Part shown: positions 1-12,949 of the stretch, piece after piece
How positions within the stretch are numbered: the first letter of the stretch is position 1
Layout: every line of letters starts with the position of its first letter
Assembly: GCA_011009095.1 (NCBI GenBank)
Contig: VTPC01002496.1
Span: forward strand, 61,812-125,811
DNA from: Ignelater luminosus
Lineage: Eukaryota > Arthropoda > Insecta > Coleoptera > Elateridae
DNA: 64,000 nt
Direction: 5' to 3'
Translations under genes and position numbers: made by a program
The notes under the pieces: generated by a model
What the model was told of the DNA's origin: nothing
Database searches by the model: none
What the model saw: only the letters and a program-made list of their open reading frames with translations

Positions 1-3000
1 TAAGTTTCAATCGCATTTGGGGTGTTGGAATTTTGCCCGACTAAAAGCACTACTAGATGAGAGTAAAGTATGACTTGAGAACAAATTTGATTCGCTTGGG
101 AACAGTCCTGGAGCAATGAATAAAAATAATATTTTCGAGTACTATCAGAATTTTAATAAACTACTTATTACTGTTATTTTGGAAGTTTTTTGTGTAATAT
201 GAACAAAAGTAAATTTAAAAATTTGATAAATTAGGAATCATAGCCTTAGGTCTAAAGGGTATGCAAATTGATATGTTACGCTAATTGAGCACAATGTTGA
301 AAGCTGAATATTAAATATTAAAAGCACCGAAATTATTACAATTTCTCATAAAAGGTTATTTCGAATAATACAAAACATCGAACTTGAAAAAACTGGTTTA
401 TATCAAGACAATAATCAGTAGCGGTTACTACATGAAAACGTCGAGGTAGCGAACCCTTTAAAAGAATAAGGACACTAGTAATAAATAAGAGAAACGGCAT
501 TAATTAATTAAAAAAATTTGAAGTACAATGTATTTAAGTTCGTTAACTGTGATAAATAAACGATTGTATTTGATAAACAACGTGATAGTTAATTTTATTA
601 GCTAATAAATACTAATTAGTATTAGTAATTCTTCTCTATTGAAAAACCGTTAATTATTCAATAGTATAACATAACCTCTCCAACGCAGAAGTAGTAGAAT
701 CAGTAGCGTGTAGGAAAGTTTGTGATAATTATCTTATAGTATGATTGAAAGTTTTTAATTTTTGTTTCATATTTTATTTACTTATAAACACATAAAACTT
801 GTTAACACTAATATGCAAATAAATTTCTATAGAACAAACTAAAAAAAGCTTTTGACACATCTCAAAAACAGAATTCCTAAGTTAACATTTTAAAACTCAA
901 TATTTATGAAGATTTAATATTATTCCACAGCAATATATTTATGGAAACACTAAACGAGCAAAGTTCATTTAATAAAGATTAAAAAGATTTTTAATTTTCA
1001 AATTTATATTTGCTTGCTCGATTATAATACGCAGTGTAGCACACGTTCTGTTATCCAATCAACGCCATGGGACCGATTTACAATGTTATAAGAGTTTACA
1101 AATTCAGCTCTAGCTTAGATATTTTTGAAGGTATATAAATAGATTATGAAAGCACATTTACAGCTCGTAGCAAATTAATTGTAAAGTACAAAGTCTAATA
1201 ATAGCTTCTTACTAAAGATGTACTTGTAAAACTACTTGTAACATTGGGAAGCGGATCCTTTAGATCTATTAGCTCCTATTAAATCTAAATATGTAGTTTA
1301 ACTAAATAGCTCTTGGCTTATTAGAGAGTTTCAATAATTCTAAGATTTCAGTTAGCACTTACTTCAGAATCATCAGAGGTATAGATCATTTTTCTTGATG
1401 ATAGGCACAACAATCTTTGTTTGCTATAATTAACTAGAATTAAATTGCCTTAATTTACTGATCAATATAATTTGCTGACTTCTTTTCTAATATAATTAGC
1501 AGGGTTGGTCTTAAGAAAGTTTATGTAAATCTCAAAAAGTAAATTTTGTAGAAGTACGTTCATCTATTTATCTCTATTTAATCTTCTCTACAGAATCTAT
1601 ATGAAATCTAAACTACCGCAACTTATTTTCATCTATTATTTTAACTCGCTTATCTGAAAATCTACCAATGTCACTTTGAGAGATTCCAGGTTGTTGTTTC
1701 ATGATAAAAGGTTCTGCTTTGGGAAGGACAAACCAAAAACCACGTTTCCAGTTCTACAGCTCGACCTTCAGAACTAAATTACTTGGTTAGATTTCTGATC
1801 GAAAAAATTTTTGTTGATAAATTTGCCTTTATCGCACTCATTTCGGCTCCGTAGTGTAACTTGTCCAACATTGGTTCGCATAACGACAAAACACGTTTTC
1901 ATATTCAACCAAACGACAAAGTCGTGGCTATTAAAATCTACACTTCTGTATTTTCGTTGCCATGTTGCGGCCATACTACGTGCTATGCTATGCTTTCTCG
2001 CGCTAATCACAAATTTGCAATTGAAATTTTGATATCTCGAATAGTTTTTGAGTTATTCCAATGGCAAAAAGAAAAATAAATTTGTCGGTGCTTACAACTC
2101 TAACATCAAAACTGAATTATTTTGTTAAGTGTTTGTTCAAAAATTAGTTTTTTGCTGATACATTTGCCTTTATACCAAACAGATTTGCTTACTCCTGGTT
2201 GAGGATGAACTCTGAACCACTGTAAGTATCCGAAATCACTTTAATTTAGGGGAATTTCTTTGGTAAGGTATCAGTTGCTAGTTTTCCATTACTTTCCAAG
2301 TAAAAACACTTCTGTGAAGATCCAGTGCAAGTTTTGACCAAGAATCCAATTCCACTTATTCGAAATTTACATGTTACATAGCTATCTTAGTAATTTTTTT
2401 GAATATCATTTGCTCTATAGGGTGCTCGTCCAATTAAGTCACGGTTGCTCGAATATCTTCTTACCTAAACAAAATTTTTGCCGCTTGCTTCTTTTCAACA
2501 AAAATTGAACAAAATATTCTACCTTTGAAGTATTTCACATGACATAGCCAAAAACAGTATTTGCTTTACCGTCTTGATCATTGAATTGCCCCTGAAATGT
2601 TAAAAGCGACTTAGTAGTAATGTGGTACATCTTCAGTTTACTTTTTGATTTGATTTTAATTAAAGACAAGGAGGCCAAAAATATTTTTTTAAGTGGGCCT
2701 GTAATCCTATTATCTACAGCTTTGCTCGTCATTAAATAAACTGTATTCCAATACATCTGTTACGCTTTTAATTTATCAGAACTTAAAGTCAAGTTTTTCC
2801 CTTTGTTGTAGATACCCTAGATATCCGCCTGACTAAGATATATCTGAGATACTTTATAACCCGAAATTTGGCCTTTTACAAAAGTGTACTTCAATATTCA
2901 TTTTTAGACACAAAATGAAGGGTAGTTTAGAAAAACCCATTATTTCACAGCCCGAATAGTGTGCATAGCTGCAGATACCAAAATTAGATTGAAATAATAC

Positions 3001-4717
3001 TCCAATCTTTATTGATTTTTGATTTGCTTTATTTAAAATGATATTGGGCAGGAAAAAATCGTAATTAGATCAGTTCTCTGGCTCTTGTCTTGATGAAACT
3101 GGATGCTAGCCAAAATCTAGAATTGGAATTGCCCAAGCAGTTTTACAGCTATGTCTATTTCGATATGCCCAAACATTTTGTGTAAATGAGCAAAATTGGA
3201 AACGTTGAAGTCAAAATCAAGTATTAGAAGCTTCACAAAAAAAGAGAAGAGGGAAACCTGTTTGGCAACGTCTTGGAAATGATATCCCATTGGCAAAACT
3301 GTCCCCTGCTTCGTTATTTTGTTTCTTTTGGTTAACATACCTATAGAATCACGTTTTTGCAATATTTATGACTGGTACAGTTTTACTCCCCTTTTAACGA
3401 TTTTTGGACTATAATATTGACAACATACATGGCATTGGTTGAAACCTGTATTATAACGTAGTTTGAAACCATTACAATTAATATCGACATATTCTTGCAC
3501 GAATCATACATACAGTGTTAGTAATCAATCTAATACTAATGGAATCGAATACGAATATTAACAGGGAGATTTTACATTCTGCTGGCATCAAAGAATTGGG
3601 CCCAATGCTACTGACTGTTCTTGCACGCTAATATCGAGTATTAACTACAAAATGGTTTTAGGAATCAAATCCTACCTACTTTAAATATTAATTTACCTTT
3701 GGAACAAAAAGAGCAAAAGTTTTGCTGTAATACAATGGTCGTTCCACTTTAATTTTCATGATTTAAGATAATTAAATTGAAGAAAGCACGAAAATAGTTT
3801 TTAAAAGCACCTTATCTTGCTCATTCCACTTTATTAATTTTATAATTCAACTTTAAAAAATTACAACAAATTTAATGTTTAGCAAAATAACAGTTTAGAT
3901 TGTTTGAAGAAGAAACATGGTCTAATATACGTATATCTTACATTTAGTTGCTTGTATAAATTATTATATGTATAAGACTTTGGGTTATTTACAGTAATTA
4001 ATGTACCTGTCAATAAAGATTGTTTTTATTACGAATAATAACCATTAAAGCTAACAATGCTTAAGAAAACTAACAAGAGCAACAGTAACTTAAAGATTTC
4101 CTAATATAATTATTTATGTAACTAGATTTACTTATCTATCTTAAATTTTGGATCTTAAAGGGGTTAGGGAATTTAAAATATTACTTGTTTTTCTATTCTT
4201 TATTATCACATTAGTGATGTATTAGTAACAGAATATTAAGCGATTTGGCTGTATTTCTGTAACATTATTGTCGCTTGATTTACTACGGTTGAAACACATT
4301 CCTGATCTCGTTACTGATGGCTGACTGAATCCACCATAATCTTCAAACTTTCTTCAAGAAATACGAAATATTGCTAAATTAGCACAAAATATTTTCAGAT
4401 TCTACTTATTCATCAGATGAATGTACAACAGGTGCGAGATAGAGTGACTAACCAGAAAAGTTTCGGAAAATATTTGAAAACTTCTAAAACCTAGGAATAA
4501 CATATCAAGCGCAAGAAAATATGTTTTCTTCATATTTAACGTAACGGTTGATGACTTGTTATTACGGGAAGGTAGTCTAAAAAGCGAAACCTCTGAAACA
4601 ATTAAAATTTTTTCCTTCATGATGTTTATACCTCGTCTGTCTTTGTTTTAAGTTTTCGATATTTTAATGTGTCAATCTTTTAATTTCAGAAAATACATAA
4701 TTGAATCAACTTTTAAT
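1..4717. other. AT-rich noncoding DNA, presumed intron
   Basis: No coding exon or element was recognised. A loose direct repeat is present: TTTTGTTGATAAATTTGCCT at 1809-1828 and TTTTTGCTGATACATTTGCC near 2149. Short frames here lack codon bias or family motifs. Confidence 0.5.
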
Positions 4718-4800
4718 TCAATTGTTTGATCTTCCTCAATTTATTCCCCTCTTGATTTCAAAGTGACTTGTGCAGAAACTGGACTAAATCGGATGATATT
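4718..4800 (-). repeat. Diverged third copy of the 132-bp repeat family
   Basis: TTTCAAAGTGACTTGTGCAG and the preceding ATTGTTTGATCTTCCTCAAT align with the right copy at 7107-7238, in the same orientation, at roughly 75-80% identity with small gaps. It shows that this is a repeat family with older members. Confidence 0.6.
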
Positions 4801-5134
4801 TAAGGGTCGCGTTGCATTCTTGAAATTTCGAAATTTATTGTAATGCTACTCGAGAGATAAGAAACACTTTCAGTTGTTAGATTTTAACCTTAGCTGGAGA
4901 TTTTTAAATCTGAATAAAATCGATCTAATATTTAAAGACATATACGAGTACTATGCAATCGTTTTGATTGTAAATACAGAAATATTGATGCAAGCATGAC
5001 TTCAGCAACTTTAGAGAAGTCTAAGGATCATTTTTGTAGAAAACATTTTAAGAAAATTTATATTTAGTGATTCAGAGGAATAGCGTTGCTCTCGCTCATT
5101 AGTATAGATTCTGCCTTGCTAAAGATGAGGACTG

Positions 5135-5266
5135 TTGAGAAAAGCAGGAAACTAAATGCCCTATGGAGAGTATACCAAATTTCTAAGTTAATACAATTTT
5201 GCCCAGCTTTTGCACAAGTCACTTTGAAGACAAAAGGAATCGATTCAGGAAGATCCCAAACAACTA
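5135..5266 (+). repeat. 132-bp inverted repeat, left copy
   Basis: This copy is the reverse complement of 7107-7238 with a single mismatch by eye (GGAAACT against GGAAAAT). It runs from TTGAGAAAAGCAGG to CCCAAACAACTA. Outside these limits the two copies diverge sharply. It contains no recognisable protein. Confidence 0.92.
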
Positions 5267-7106
5267 AAATAAGAAGCTTCTCATTTTGATTATGAGCATT
5301 CTTAGTTTAGAATTAATAATAAAACAAGTTAATAGAACTTGCTTTATTTAAATTGCCATCGCGTTGGAAATTCAAAGGTAAAAGTTTCAGTTGCATAAAT
5401 AAAAAAGTGGTAAAAGCCGTAGATGCAGAATCTAAACGTTCTAATTGTTTAAAGTGTAATAATTATTTTCTGCTCTTTGACCATAGTTAGCATTACTCTC
5501 ATATTTTCAAAAGTGTCTAGGTAGCATCTTCCAATAATGTACAATTTACAGAGAGCTTTGATACCAAGCAACTTGAGATGATATATACGAACGTTTTTAG
5601 ATTAACTCTCTCTTAGTTAGTTAAATTGGCAAGAGGAAGATAGCTGTAGACTCTTGGACTTTGATGTAAATAGAATCTGTCAGTTCATTTGGACAAATCA
5701 CTTCGGCAGAGATTTGATCAAAAGATCAAAATTTATTATTTAATTAGATGCTGCCCATCTTCAGATATCCCTATTTGTGCTCCACGTTCCATTTTGCATG
5801 GCTGATAAAGATTGTACGTCAGAGCTTGTAATTTTTGATGAGTCAGGTGTTACTGATGATGAAGATCACAGAGTTGAGTGCAAGCTGTAAAGATAAATAT
5901 TTACGTAAATATTTGAAACGACGTGTTTGTTTTGTTATTTTATTCATTTAATTTAATTGTTTTGATGATGTGGAACATGTGCAATGTGCATTAATTATGG
6001 GTAAAATTAGATTAGCACTAATTTACAGAATCTGCAGTCAGTCCAATTGTAGGTATGAGGTGACACACAATGATGAACCAAATCCTAGTATCAAATGTTC
6101 AATGTTGCACAATCTATTTAAAGAAAAATATTGACTGATGTTAACAAAAAGTGATCACCCATACCATGGAACAGAAATAAGCAATATGGTTAACTCTGAA
6201 TCGGTTTGATATACTATTATCGAGATAAGGAATTTGAAGTGAGACCCTATCATCAAAGGTTGTATCTTATATAATCATCAAAATTGATAAGGACCAATTT
6301 TAAGAAAACATTTTGCCTTTGGGTCCGTATTCTTTAGATTTATCACATCTACTTTAGACTATAACTGAGAATTTTTGGAATGTTAATGTTTTGGAAAATC
6401 TAGTTTGTACTGAAGATTGTCGTTTATGAATTTAAGTTCTTTTTTGAAATTCTTTTATTCAGTCTAAGATGATTACAAGAAAAATACGAAGACAGTCGAT
6501 GTCTATCACGTAGAATTTTTGCTGGTTTCATGTTATTGGTCAATGTTAGTTGCATATAAAGTTCTCTTCAAAATAACCAAAACTGGACAATTTGGTTCAA
6601 AATGACGCCAATGATTTAAGATAACATAAGCAAGTTCCTTGACCGTCCCAAACAGAAGGTGTCTGTTTATCATAAGTCACTATGGAAACCGTCAAAACTT
6701 CTCAAATTGGTCTCAGTTAGAGATGCAACAAGAGTGGAGGATACGGGAGACCTTAAGTAACTGGAATTTTAAAATCAAATTAAAATTTTGCATTTTATGC
6801 AGTTCGGTATTTGGAAGGAAATTGAAAATCTTTGTAATACCTCTCATTTATTGATAGGATGAAAATAGGTATTGTAACTACTCTTGAGAGTAGCTTTAAA
6901 GCAAGGCAAGAATTCATTTTAATGTAACAGTAAAGTGTGTTTTTTGAACTAACATGGAGTCTTATCAAAACGTTTATTTGGGCATTACCACAACCCTTGT
7001 ACCATTACAGTTACACTTCTGAGTCTCATCAGCAATCAACTGTACCTAAACACAGTTAACAAGAATTTATTTAAAAATGTCAGCGATAAATGTTTTATAC
7101 TGATTA
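5267..7106. other. Spacer between the 132-bp inverted repeats
   Basis: 1840 bp of AT-rich DNA with no recognisable transposase or other protein on either strand. Confidence 0.5.
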
Positions 7107-7238
7107 TAGTTGTTTGGGATCTTCCTGAATCGATTCCTTTTGTCTTCAAAGTGACTTGTGCAAAAGCTGGGCAAAATTGTATTAACTTAGAAATTTGGTA
7201 TACTCTCCATAGGGCATTTATTTTCCTGCTTTTCTCAA
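7107..7238 (-). repeat. 132-bp inverted repeat, right copy
   Basis: This is the reverse-oriented partner of 5135-5266, separated from it by 1840 bp. Five bases beyond its outer end is TAGGGTGTCCC, a word typical of insect transposon ends. The equal length and near-identity of the copies indicate a recent duplication of a mobile sequence or one foldback-type element. Confidence 0.92.
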
Positions 7239-7242
7239 GACT

Positions 7243-8223
7243 ATAGGGTGTCCCTTAACCTGAATTCTTTCATAACTCCGTCGTTTATTTTGCCAAAACA
7301 AAAATTCATAAGACGCGGTTTTTGTACTAGATAAATGCTCTATCAACCAGTTCTATTTCTAGCATACGGAATGTTATATGTAAAGTCACTTTTTTATCAT
7401 AAATACGATGCTGTTAATAAAATAAGATTGGTTGCTAGAACATGTAATACCAAACTCAATTACTAAATTTTTGTCTTAGCTTTATAAATAAGACTAAGAA
7501 TTTTCAGGTCTTTCAAGTTTAATTTTTAATAATTTTGTGTTATTTGAATTTTAGTTTTTATAAATCTAACTTCACTTTTAAAATAAAAAAGTATAAATTA
7601 AGAATTTCTCGAATGTTTGTTTAGTCTAATTATTTGTAAATATTGCAATTACTCAAATTTATTTTTCAGAGCAATATTTCACACTTTTAATAGTTTCGTT
7701 ATCTGGAGAAACGTCAATTAAATTTATATATTTGCGTTACTCACAATAAAACATTTTCTAGCGATTTATTTATCTTGCGACTATGATAAGGGTACAAATT
7801 AATTTTTAACACAATATTTAGCTGCACAAAAAACCATTTATCTAGATGTTGTGTCCAATTCCCTAATAAAGAAAAAATAAACTTGTCAAAATACAAAATT
7901 CCATTAATTTAAACCTGGGTATTACTGAATAATTTTATTGTAGTCTCGTGAGCTGAAGCTGTTTACATCTTTGGTTCACGTAATTCCGGTAACAAACAAT
8001 TTATAAATTACTGCTAGTCGTAGACTTCTGGTAATACAATACACAAAGATTTTTAAAAATGTCGACGTTGCGAATATTACTTGAATGGTCTTTGATTTAT
8101 TAAAAACAAAAGTTATTTCGATATGTATGCGTTAAAAAAAAGTACAAATGCAACGCTGCAAAAAGGCATTTAAAATGATTTCATTGAGTTTACTCCTTTA
8201 ATATACTACCACGTTGTGTTTAG
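7243..8223. other. AT-rich noncoding DNA
   Basis: It begins with TAGGGTGTCCC, a transposon-end-like word. Nothing else was recognised before the nested gene. Confidence 0.4.
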
Positions 8224-8405
8224 TATATAAACATTTCAAAACAGATGAAGTGATCTACAGCAATGTTCGCTGACAAATCAGAAATCCATTTTGTAATTTA
8301 AATGAACCTATAACAAATCCCTTCTCCCTACCAAGGTTGACGATTCCATCCAGTTCATACTTGCGCGCTATTGCTTAGGTACGGTTGCTTGTTTCATTCT
8401 TCAGT
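8224..8405 (+). promoter_or_regulatory. Candidate promoter elements of the nested gene
   Basis: Two alternatives are visible. TATATAAA at 8224-8231 lies about 200 bp upstream of the ATG, but a transcript from it would contain an upstream ATG near 8263. TTCAGTG at 8400-8406 matches the arthropod initiator TCAGT and lies only 27 bp before the ATG, with no TATA box 30 bp upstream. Both are short motifs in AT-rich DNA, so the support is weak. Confidence 0.25.
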
Positions 8406-8427
8406 GAAATATCTGCGAATTATAGAA

Positions 8428-8843
8428 ATGGAGTAAGTAATTAATTTATACACAACTGTACTCGGTTTTTGTACTATCCATTTGATTTTCTTAGAGAAAC
8501 ACAACTGCCCGCTTCCAACGTAATTGACGTTGAATTGAACGGTCATATAAGCAAGGGCTTTTTTGCAAATGTATCTACCCGGGTGTATCATATAACACTT
8601 GAAAATTTGGACAAAAGCCAACCTACTCCCGAATGGCAAGAAACTTTTGGAAAAGATCCTGACAATTTGTGTTTTTATACAACGTATAAAAAAAATATTC
8701 TAAAAGTGACTCCCAATTCGGCTTCTTTTGAGCACGACGTTCCTAGGGTGCACAACGTCTTCATTAACGAAGAGCTTATAGCCGTCATTCGCATAGTGTA
8801 CATGGACCATTTTGTAGTTACTTTGGAATCTGTGAGCGATTAA
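8428..8843 (+). CDS. Uncharacterised two-exon small protein (117 aa), nested in the large intron
   Basis: Proposed CDS is join(8428..8432, 8495..8843). The ATG at 8428 is followed after five bases by GTAAGT (8433). A 62-bp T-rich intron ends TTCTTAG at 8494, and the reading frame then runs without a stop to TAA at 8841-8843. The protein starts MEETQLPASNVIDVELNG and ends FVVTLESVSD. The continuous frame could also be read from a TTG at 8469, but this is not a normal start, and the residues it adds are intron-encoded. GC content and codon use are clearly higher and more protein-like than the flanking AT-rich DNA. The sequence has alternating hydrophobic stretches (VIDVEL, VYHITLENL, AVIRIVYMDHFVVTLE) that suggest a small mostly beta protein. 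It has no signal peptide, membrane segment or cysteine motif. I do not recognise the family. It lies on the same strand as the TIA-1 exon, inside what appears to be its intron. It could be a real nested gene or a fragment of a longer domesticated element. Confidence 0.6.
8433..8494 (+). other. Short intron of the uncharacterised nested gene
   Basis: A GTAAGT donor and a TTTTCTTAG acceptor lie 62 bp apart, a typical insect short-intron size. Splicing joins ATGGA to AGAAACACAA, giving Met-Glu-Glu-Thr and keeping the long downstream frame. The intron itself contains in-frame stops relative to the ATG (TAA immediately after ATGGAG), so splicing is needed for the model to work. Confidence 0.6.
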
Positions 8844-10514
8844 AAAACTATATACATAATATGTAAGTGTTACAATGCAAAGTTTAGAATATAAAATCAT
8901 TCTTTAAAGATGATTAATCTTCAAAATTTTAGTTGTTGATTCCTGTGATTTTGAAATATAAATATGAAATAATTAAACAAAATTATTCATCGTTTTGGAA
9001 TATCGCGTTATCAATGTTACTTTTTATTGTTACTTTCATTGACAAAGTAGGTATATATTAAAAATATTTCATTGTTATTAATAGAAATATTTTCTTTTTT
9101 GTAAGCAACTAATAATAAACATGAGATTATTGTATAGATATGTTTTTCATTCATAATTTTAATTATCTACAAAATATAATTCATTCCTTCTGTTTTTAAT
9201 TTTTGTTATTATTTTAGTAATAACAATGATTATGTTACAAGCGATAAAGTAAGTAAAACAAATCTACGAATACATTTTTGTTCGATTAAGGATGTAACGA
9301 AAGACAGTACTTATACTAACATCCGCGTTATTAATTTGAAACCGAACAGACAGGCAAGCAAATGCTGGGCAAAATAGCCGACTCCGTTTGTAACTAAATT
9401 TGCACCTGCATCTGCACTTGCATGGTGCGAAACCTGTACGGAACAATAAATATTTGTCTTGCTCTCACAGGTTGTAAATGGCTATTGTTTGGTTAATTAC
9501 AGGGTGTGTTATTATTAATAGCAACTTTGGTTATTGAATTGACTGATCTTTTGTGAAAATCATAACTTTTGTTTAACAAGCTTTAGTGTTAGGTTTCTAT
9601 TAGATTCATTAACTTTCGAGAGTTAATTAATTTGATTTCTTGATCCTTCTCTAAAAAATTCCTATTAAGTTGCAGTTGCGTCACTATAAAAAATATACCT
9701 ACCTCAGATATATTTTGGCATCCTTTACGATAGTCTTTAGATAACAGCGCTTTTGATATGATGATAGAATAAAAAGGATTTTGGTTTGTGGGTTAGAAGC
9801 AAAACAGAATGAAGCAAATTTCTTCTTTCGAGACTTTGGTAGTAACTTTAAAGTTAACAATTTATGTTAACATTCTGTTACTATAAAGCTAAAACGTTTG
9901 GTGGATAGCAATTTGTTTATGACCTTCTTCGATAGCCCATTCTGCTCTATCAAAACTTCTGAAGTTCCCAATTTTCAATAGTTTAAATGTTTTGCAAATT
10001 TCATATTTATTTACAACACTATTGAGGGAGAATTTGATACTTTGAACGGTAAAACACAAAATCCTGACTTGCCATGCCAATCTAACACAAGCAAGCAAAC
10101 ACAAACATTTATGAATCTGAAAATTAGATCTCTCAGAAGCAAGAAGATCAAATCTGCAAAACTAGATAATTTCATTCAATAAAACACTAATATATCAGTT
10201 GGAAAATTTGGGGAAGGTGGTATTCAGTGATAAAACTATAAAAGTCAACACAATGAAAGAGATGAGGAATTCCTACCTGTACATAATGTTATTATATTGG
10301 GTTGGAATATAACTATTTCAGCGACTTTCCCATTTTTGAGAGCACTTACGGAAGTCTTCAGGCTTCAGTGCTGCTGTATTCCAGATCTATCTCGCTTGAT
10401 CTCTTTACTTAATTTAGTTCCTTTTCTATTCTCCGTTGAAATATATCATTAATACTTGATTGCTGGAGAAGGTATATTTTATATCGTTCGGTTTCACAAT
10501 TTTCTGAGCATTCC
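8844..10514. other. 3' flank of nested gene and noncoding DNA
   Basis: AATATA at about 8888 and AATAAA near 9114 are possible polyadenylation signals for the nested gene. ACAGGGTG occurs at 9499. No other gene was recognised. Confidence 0.3.
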
Positions 10515-10712
10515 TTTCTATTCTACCGCTGTTTTGTCATCTTCCACTGATCTTCAGCCTTCTTTGAGCCGCTTAAACCACTCCAATGTTGTTGCTTGAC
10601 TTAAAGCTTGGTCACCAAAAGCCTCCTTTAGCTTTCAAAGTGTTTCAAGTGTAATTTGCTTGAGCTTGAAGCAAAATTTAATGCAAATTTTTTTCTCTTT
10701 GACATCAGCCAT
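10515..10712 (-). pseudogene. Decayed mariner-family transposase, N-terminal region
   Basis: From an ATG at 10712 the complement reads MADVKEKKICIKFCFKLKQ, a stop, then KLKEAFGDQALSQATTLEWF, KRLKEG, a stop, and SVEDD. This is the first helix-turn-helix of SETMAR/Hsmar-like mariner transposases (family pattern IKFC.KL....E....L..A.GD.AL......W..RFK.G..SVEDDER). All pieces stay in one frame. Stops stand at the expected Glu/Met-type and Arg positions, and the sequence becomes unrecognisable below about 10515. No inverted repeats were located. The copy is inactive. Confidence 0.75.
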
Positions 10713-10773
10713 TTCAAAAGTCGCAGAAGCACAAGAAGAAACGAACCGAAATTCTGGGAAACTCTGGGTAGCA

Positions 10774-10782
10774 CCTTTTATA
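10774..10782 (-). promoter_or_regulatory. TATA box upstream of the decayed mariner ORF
   Basis: The complement reads TATAAAAGG, a near-ideal TATA box, 62 bp before the relic's ATG at 10712. The distance would give a leader of about 30 bases. It is probably the element's original promoter; whether it is still used is unknown. Confidence 0.4.
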
Positions 10783-10789
10783 GTGTAGA

Positions 10790-12949
10790 GCTGGTACATT
10801 TATGTTACACGACGGCAAAATAAACAAACCTGTCCTTTTCGGAATTACATTCTGCTTACTAAAAGAGTTTCTTATTTGTTTGTGAAATGCACTGTTTTTG
10901 AGCAAAGCCAATGTATTTTAAAATTTCTCAAATGCAATAATATTTTCTGTCCTTCTATCCCTTATGGCGTGATATCTTGAAACGGAACTTTTTTTGTGCA
11001 TTCAGAACTGTGAGCTGCTTACTCTCCTATCAGCGGATCAATAAAAATAATAATTAGTATAATAAAAGATAGTCATATCAATTAGCAACACAGAGCTAGT
11101 AAAATTGCGTTTCTCGGAATTTTAAGCCTCCATACTGAGTATCAGAAATCAAAACTTTAACAAAATTCTGTTATCAATAAAAAACCTAATAAGGTTTGGT
11201 AAAAGCAACACATTTGCATTTCTTTCAAAAGGAAACAAAAAAGGCGTCTCCATTCAATTGAATTTGACATACAAACCATTTTGCTATAAAACAGACATAC
11301 CAAAACAATTTAGTTACTATTTGAGATGAAGAAAACGTTACAACTACCCATTTCTGAGTTTGGAAGAATGCGAAATTATTTTCCCAAGAAAAGGAATTAA
11401 ACCTTTCATTGCTATTATTCAGGATTTAGTTGAACGGTTGTACTATAGAGAAATTTGTTAAATGAAACATCCTGCATCTCTTGTTTGAATTGAATGTTTG
11501 AAACCACATACTGTTTGTCTTAAACCAGTAGAGTGTTTGCTGTACAGGGTGTATATTCGAATGTCTTTTTTACCAGCGATTTTGATTTTCATTTGTAAGT
11601 TAATGGAGATTTTACTTTTATTTTTAAACCTTGCTTTTCTAAGTTCTGGTACCGAATATACATCATTGGGTTCTCAGAAATAAACATGGGAAATCAGAAT
11701 TATACACGAAACGTGATATTTTAATACTTGCTGGTTCAAGACATGTAGTACTTGTATGATGTGGTCTTTGCTTACTTAGGCAAACTGCATCATGAGGCTG
11801 ATCAAGTCCTGGTGTCTTTTTGGTTTTGTAAGCTATCGAAGGCAAAAATCTTCAGTCTAATGTTGTACAGTACATCTAACTGATCTGATGATGTAACGAG
11901 AATTAATTATACCGTTTCGCTTATATATATTATATCTGGTTTTCACAATACTATTATTTACAAAATTGGACAATTTTTACTAGGTTTTTACAAAGTCAAA
12001 AGCTTTTCATAACATAATACTCTTAAAATTTCTAGGAGCGATATCTTTTTTTTACTTTTCTATTTTATGGTCAGAAGAAAAACTGCAAAGTAAAACAACA
12101 ATAACAACGTGGTAGACTTTTCTAATTATACACATTAACATGCTCTACAACATGGTTTTAGTATTAAACTGATCGGTTGCAACAATTCCGAGAAAAGAAA
12201 TATTAAAGCAAAACGTTTTCTTGTTTAACCCTGTATATATTGGCATAAAATGATCAATAATAGTTAAGAGGAAATTTTGACCGATCAAATATTATGCAAG
12301 ATCAAACAGTTTGTAAAGTATAAAAAGTGATTTATGATTATCAATATAATAATTATTTACTTTTTAGGAAATTGAATAAAACATAAAGAATTTATCTATA
12401 CATAGTTTACTTCAATATAATACACTCGTAGTATGGTATATTGAACCTATAAATTTTGCAAAACTTACAGTAGCTATATGAATTGTATTTTATGTGCAAA
12501 GCGCATACAGCAAGTTAGTTTTATGCTGTTATTGTATGTATAGTGCAGGCTAGTAAAAACTCATATGCACATAAAGTCATTGTTTTTCAACTAGAAAGCT
12601 TTTGAATCTTTTTGAAGTTTCTATATAAAAGCATGTTTGTAGTAAAACGCGTTCAATCAAACTCGAGACAAATGGGTGAATGTAATGTATATAAATGCCT
12701 AGTTACTATGGTAAATTGTAGTTAAATATTGTTTCGTTTCAAGAATTTTTAAAAAAACTATTAACATCAATAATAAAGTTGATTAAAAATTCAATATTTC
12801 AAGCTGCAAGATATAGCGTCCTTTTGCTTGATGGGTTTTATTTAGTTACTGTAAAAAATTCTTTTTATTCTGCTCTTGGTAGTACAACCTAAGGTAGATT
12901 TCAGAGTTTTGATGACATCCTTCAGCTTCAGACCGTGCTAACCGTTCCA
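10790..12949. other. AT-rich noncoding DNA
   Basis: TACAGGGT at 11543 and its inverse ACCCTGTA at 12229 face each other about 690 bp apart, possibly the ends of an unknown element. No protein was recognised. Confidence 0.35.

Noticed and set aside
8469..8494. Start of the nested gene at the TTG at 8469
   Set aside because: TTG is not a usual eukaryotic start, and the added residues are encoded by the proposed 62-bp intron; the upstream ATG plus splice sites explains the frame better.
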